From NCBI GenBank assembly GCA_002898675.1, contig BEHW01000092.1:1-8095 (forward strand): a stretch of DNA of 8,095 nt. The letters are read 5' to 3'. Each line of letters opens with the position of its first letter. The first letter of the stretch is position 1. The notes below the pieces were generated by a model. The model ran no database searches, was not told the origin of the DNA, and saw only the letters and a list, made by a program, of their open reading frames with translations. The translations under genes were made by a program, and so were the position numbers. Below are positions 7,498 through 8,095 of the stretch, in pieces. Source of the DNA: a bacterium HR20. Lineage in GTDB: Bacteria > Bacteroidota > Ignavibacteria > Kapaibacteriales > NICIL-2.

Positions 7498-7507
7498 GAG
7501 AGAGGTG
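7498..7507 (+). promoter_or_regulatory. Strong Shine-Dalgarno sequence of the pspC-like gene
   Basis: GAGAGAGGTG contains AGAGGTG, a close match to the anti-Shine-Dalgarno complement, ending 4 bases before the ATG at 7512. It supports that start and contrasts with the act genes upstream, none of which has a comparable motif. Confidence 0.75.
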
Positions 7508-7511
7508 CCCG

Positions 7512-7988
7512 ATGAAAAAGCGACTCTATCGCTCCCGCACCAATCAAAAAATTGCCGGCGTGTGTGGTGGAATTGCCGAATATCTCGACCTCGATCCCAC
7601 ACTGGTCCGCATTGTGTTTGTGCTCCTTGCATTGTTCAACGGTGGAGGTATCATTGCCTACGTGGTGTGTTGGATTGCAATGCCACTGGAGCCTCTGGAG
7701 GGACAGGAAATGCTGCAAGGTGCACCAGTAGCATCGCCCCCAGCGGACGTTCCTTCTGCCGGCGAGTTATCCTCACCGCACCTAACCCGCCGGATCGGCA
7801 TTGGGCTCGGGATTGTGCTGATTGTGGTAGGACTTTCGCTCCTGCTAGAGCGATATGTGCCGTGGTTCAAAGTAAACGTGCTGCCACTACTGCTCATCGT
7901 TGGTGGCGCATTGCTGCTCTACCGTGGCTGGATCGAGGAACGTCGGCAACGCCGTGCTACGATCGAGGGAGGAGCCGGTGAAGCGTAG
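7512..7988 (+). CDS. PspC-domain membrane protein with C-terminal LiaI/LiaF-like helices
   Basis: This is a 158-aa protein. Residues 1-60 are a clear PspC domain: a basic start (MKKRLYRSR), the KIAGVCGGIAEYLDLDPTLVRI core, a hydrophobic helix (about 32-55) and the Met-Pro-Leu-Glu-Pro end. A Pro/Ala-rich linker (about 61-92) leads to two more hydrophobic helices, about 94-112 and 121-138, with the Gly-rich pattern of the LiaI/LiaF-type (DUF5668-like) membrane region, followed by a charged RRQRR tail. PspC-type proteins sense or respond to envelope and membrane stress in several phyla, either as the PspA-system partner or in LiaFSR-like settings; the exact role here is unknown. The start is fixed by the strong ribosome binding site at 7498. 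It is separated from actF by 126 bases and probably forms its own unit with the overlapping gene that starts at 7978. It could instead be a LiaF-family regulator without a Psp link. Confidence 0.88.
   Translation: MKKRLYRSRTNQKIAGVCGGIAEYLDLDPTLVRIVFVLLALFNGGGIIAYVVCWIAMPLEPLEGQEMLQGAPVASPPADVPSAGELSSPHLTRRIGIGLGIVLIVVGLSLLLERYVPWFKVNVLPLLLIVGGALLLYRGWIEERRQRRATIEGGAGEA
7966..7974 (+). promoter_or_regulatory. Shine-Dalgarno sequence for the last gene
   Basis: AGGGAGGAG lies inside the 3' end of the pspC-like gene, 3 to 5 bases before a GTG at 7978. It decides the start of the downstream partial gene over another in-frame GTG at 7954. Confidence 0.65.
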
Positions 7989-8095
7989 CTATGCATTCTG
8001 GGGCATGCTCTGCCTCGTTGCAGGTATGATGTTTCTGTTCGGAGGTGATCCGCTTGCTGACTTACTCCGCAGCAGTTCAGCAATTACGACTATTG
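7978..8095 (+). CDS. Small membrane protein, LiaF/DUF5668-like (5' part only)
   Basis: An open frame starts at GTG 7978, behind a strong AGGGAGGAG, and runs off the right edge after 39 codons. It begins (M)KRSYAFWGMLCLVAGMMFLF: a short basic start followed by one hydrophobic helix (about residues 6-20), then GGDPLADLLRSSS. The Trp-Gly plus hydrophobic Gly-rich helix resembles the first helix of LiaF/DUF5668-type membrane proteins, like the helices at the end of the preceding protein. It overlaps the preceding gene by 11 bases, so the two are very likely co-translated and functionally linked. Too little is present for a family call. No ATG near the start competes except Met codons within the helix, which would destroy it. 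Confidence 0.6.
   Translation, partial: MKRSYAFWGMLCLVAGMMFLFGGDPLADLLRSSSAITTI

Larger units (their letters stand above)
7386..7511 (+). other. Intergenic region between actF and the pspC-like gene
   Basis: This is the only sizeable non-coding stretch in the window (126 bases). It holds a 12-bp stem-loop (7415-7447), a segment complementary to its loop (7488-7496) and a Shine-Dalgarno sequence, each listed separately. GTGCAGC occurs twice (7468-7474 and 7483-7489), and TTCGGC occurs at 7386-7391 and again in the hairpin loop at 7431-7436. I see no convincing -35/-10 pair: TTGATC at 7401-7406 has no fitting -10 box at the right spacing. The hairpin is not followed by a run of T, so a simple intrinsic terminator is not supported. 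Confidence 0.7.

Overview
The window is almost entirely one + strand gene cluster encoding Alternative Complex III (ACIII), the cytochrome bc1-independent menaquinol:cytochrome c/HiPIP oxidoreductase found in many Bacteroidota, Chlorobi-clade and related bacteria. The order is the canonical actA-actB-actC-actD-actE-actF, tightly packed with gaps of 14, 2, 4 and 3 bases and then a 4-base ATGA overlap. The organism is therefore an aerobic (or at least electron-transport-dependent) Gram-negative bacterium. The fused actB (Mo-bisPGD-like plus FeS domains in one protein), the C-terminal Asp-Pro-Tyr-Leu motif of actF and the near absence of Shine-Dalgarno motifs in the cluster suggest the Bacteroidota/Chlorobi (FCB) group. 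The GC content looks moderate (mid-50s % by eye). I cannot place it more precisely from the sequence alone.

Layout: positions 2-439 are the C-terminal 145 codons of the multihaem cytochrome c ActA, whose N-terminus lies outside the window. Positions 454-3471 are ActB (1005 aa), a Tat-targeted iron-sulfur subunit. Positions 3474-4922 are ActC, a ten-helix NrfD-type quinol-binding membrane subunit. Positions 4927-5508 are ActD (DUF3341, two helices). Positions 5512-6165 are ActE, a membrane-anchored mono-haem cytochrome c. Positions 6162-7385 are ActF, the second ten-helix NrfD-type subunit. A 126-base intergenic region (7386-7511) follows. It holds a 12-bp hairpin whose loop is perfectly complementary to a segment just before the next gene's ribosome binding site, which is the geometry of an H-type RNA pseudoknot. 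Positions 7512-7988 encode a PspC-domain membrane protein with two extra LiaI/LiaF-like helices. From 7978 a second small membrane protein starts, overlaps the PspC gene by 11 bases, and runs off the window.

How the genes work together: quinol is expected to be oxidised in ActC next to the [3Fe-4S] cluster of ActB. Electrons would run along the ActB iron-sulfur clusters to the haems of ActA and then to the mono-haem ActE, or to a soluble carrier or a terminal oxidase. ActF and ActD complete the membrane part. The PspC-like pair appears to be a separate transcriptional or translational unit, probably involved in envelope stress or membrane homeostasis. No terminal-oxidase genes and no actG are seen after actF within the window.

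The respiratory complex itself is well known. The feature that looks least explained is the structured leader between actF and the pspC-like gene.
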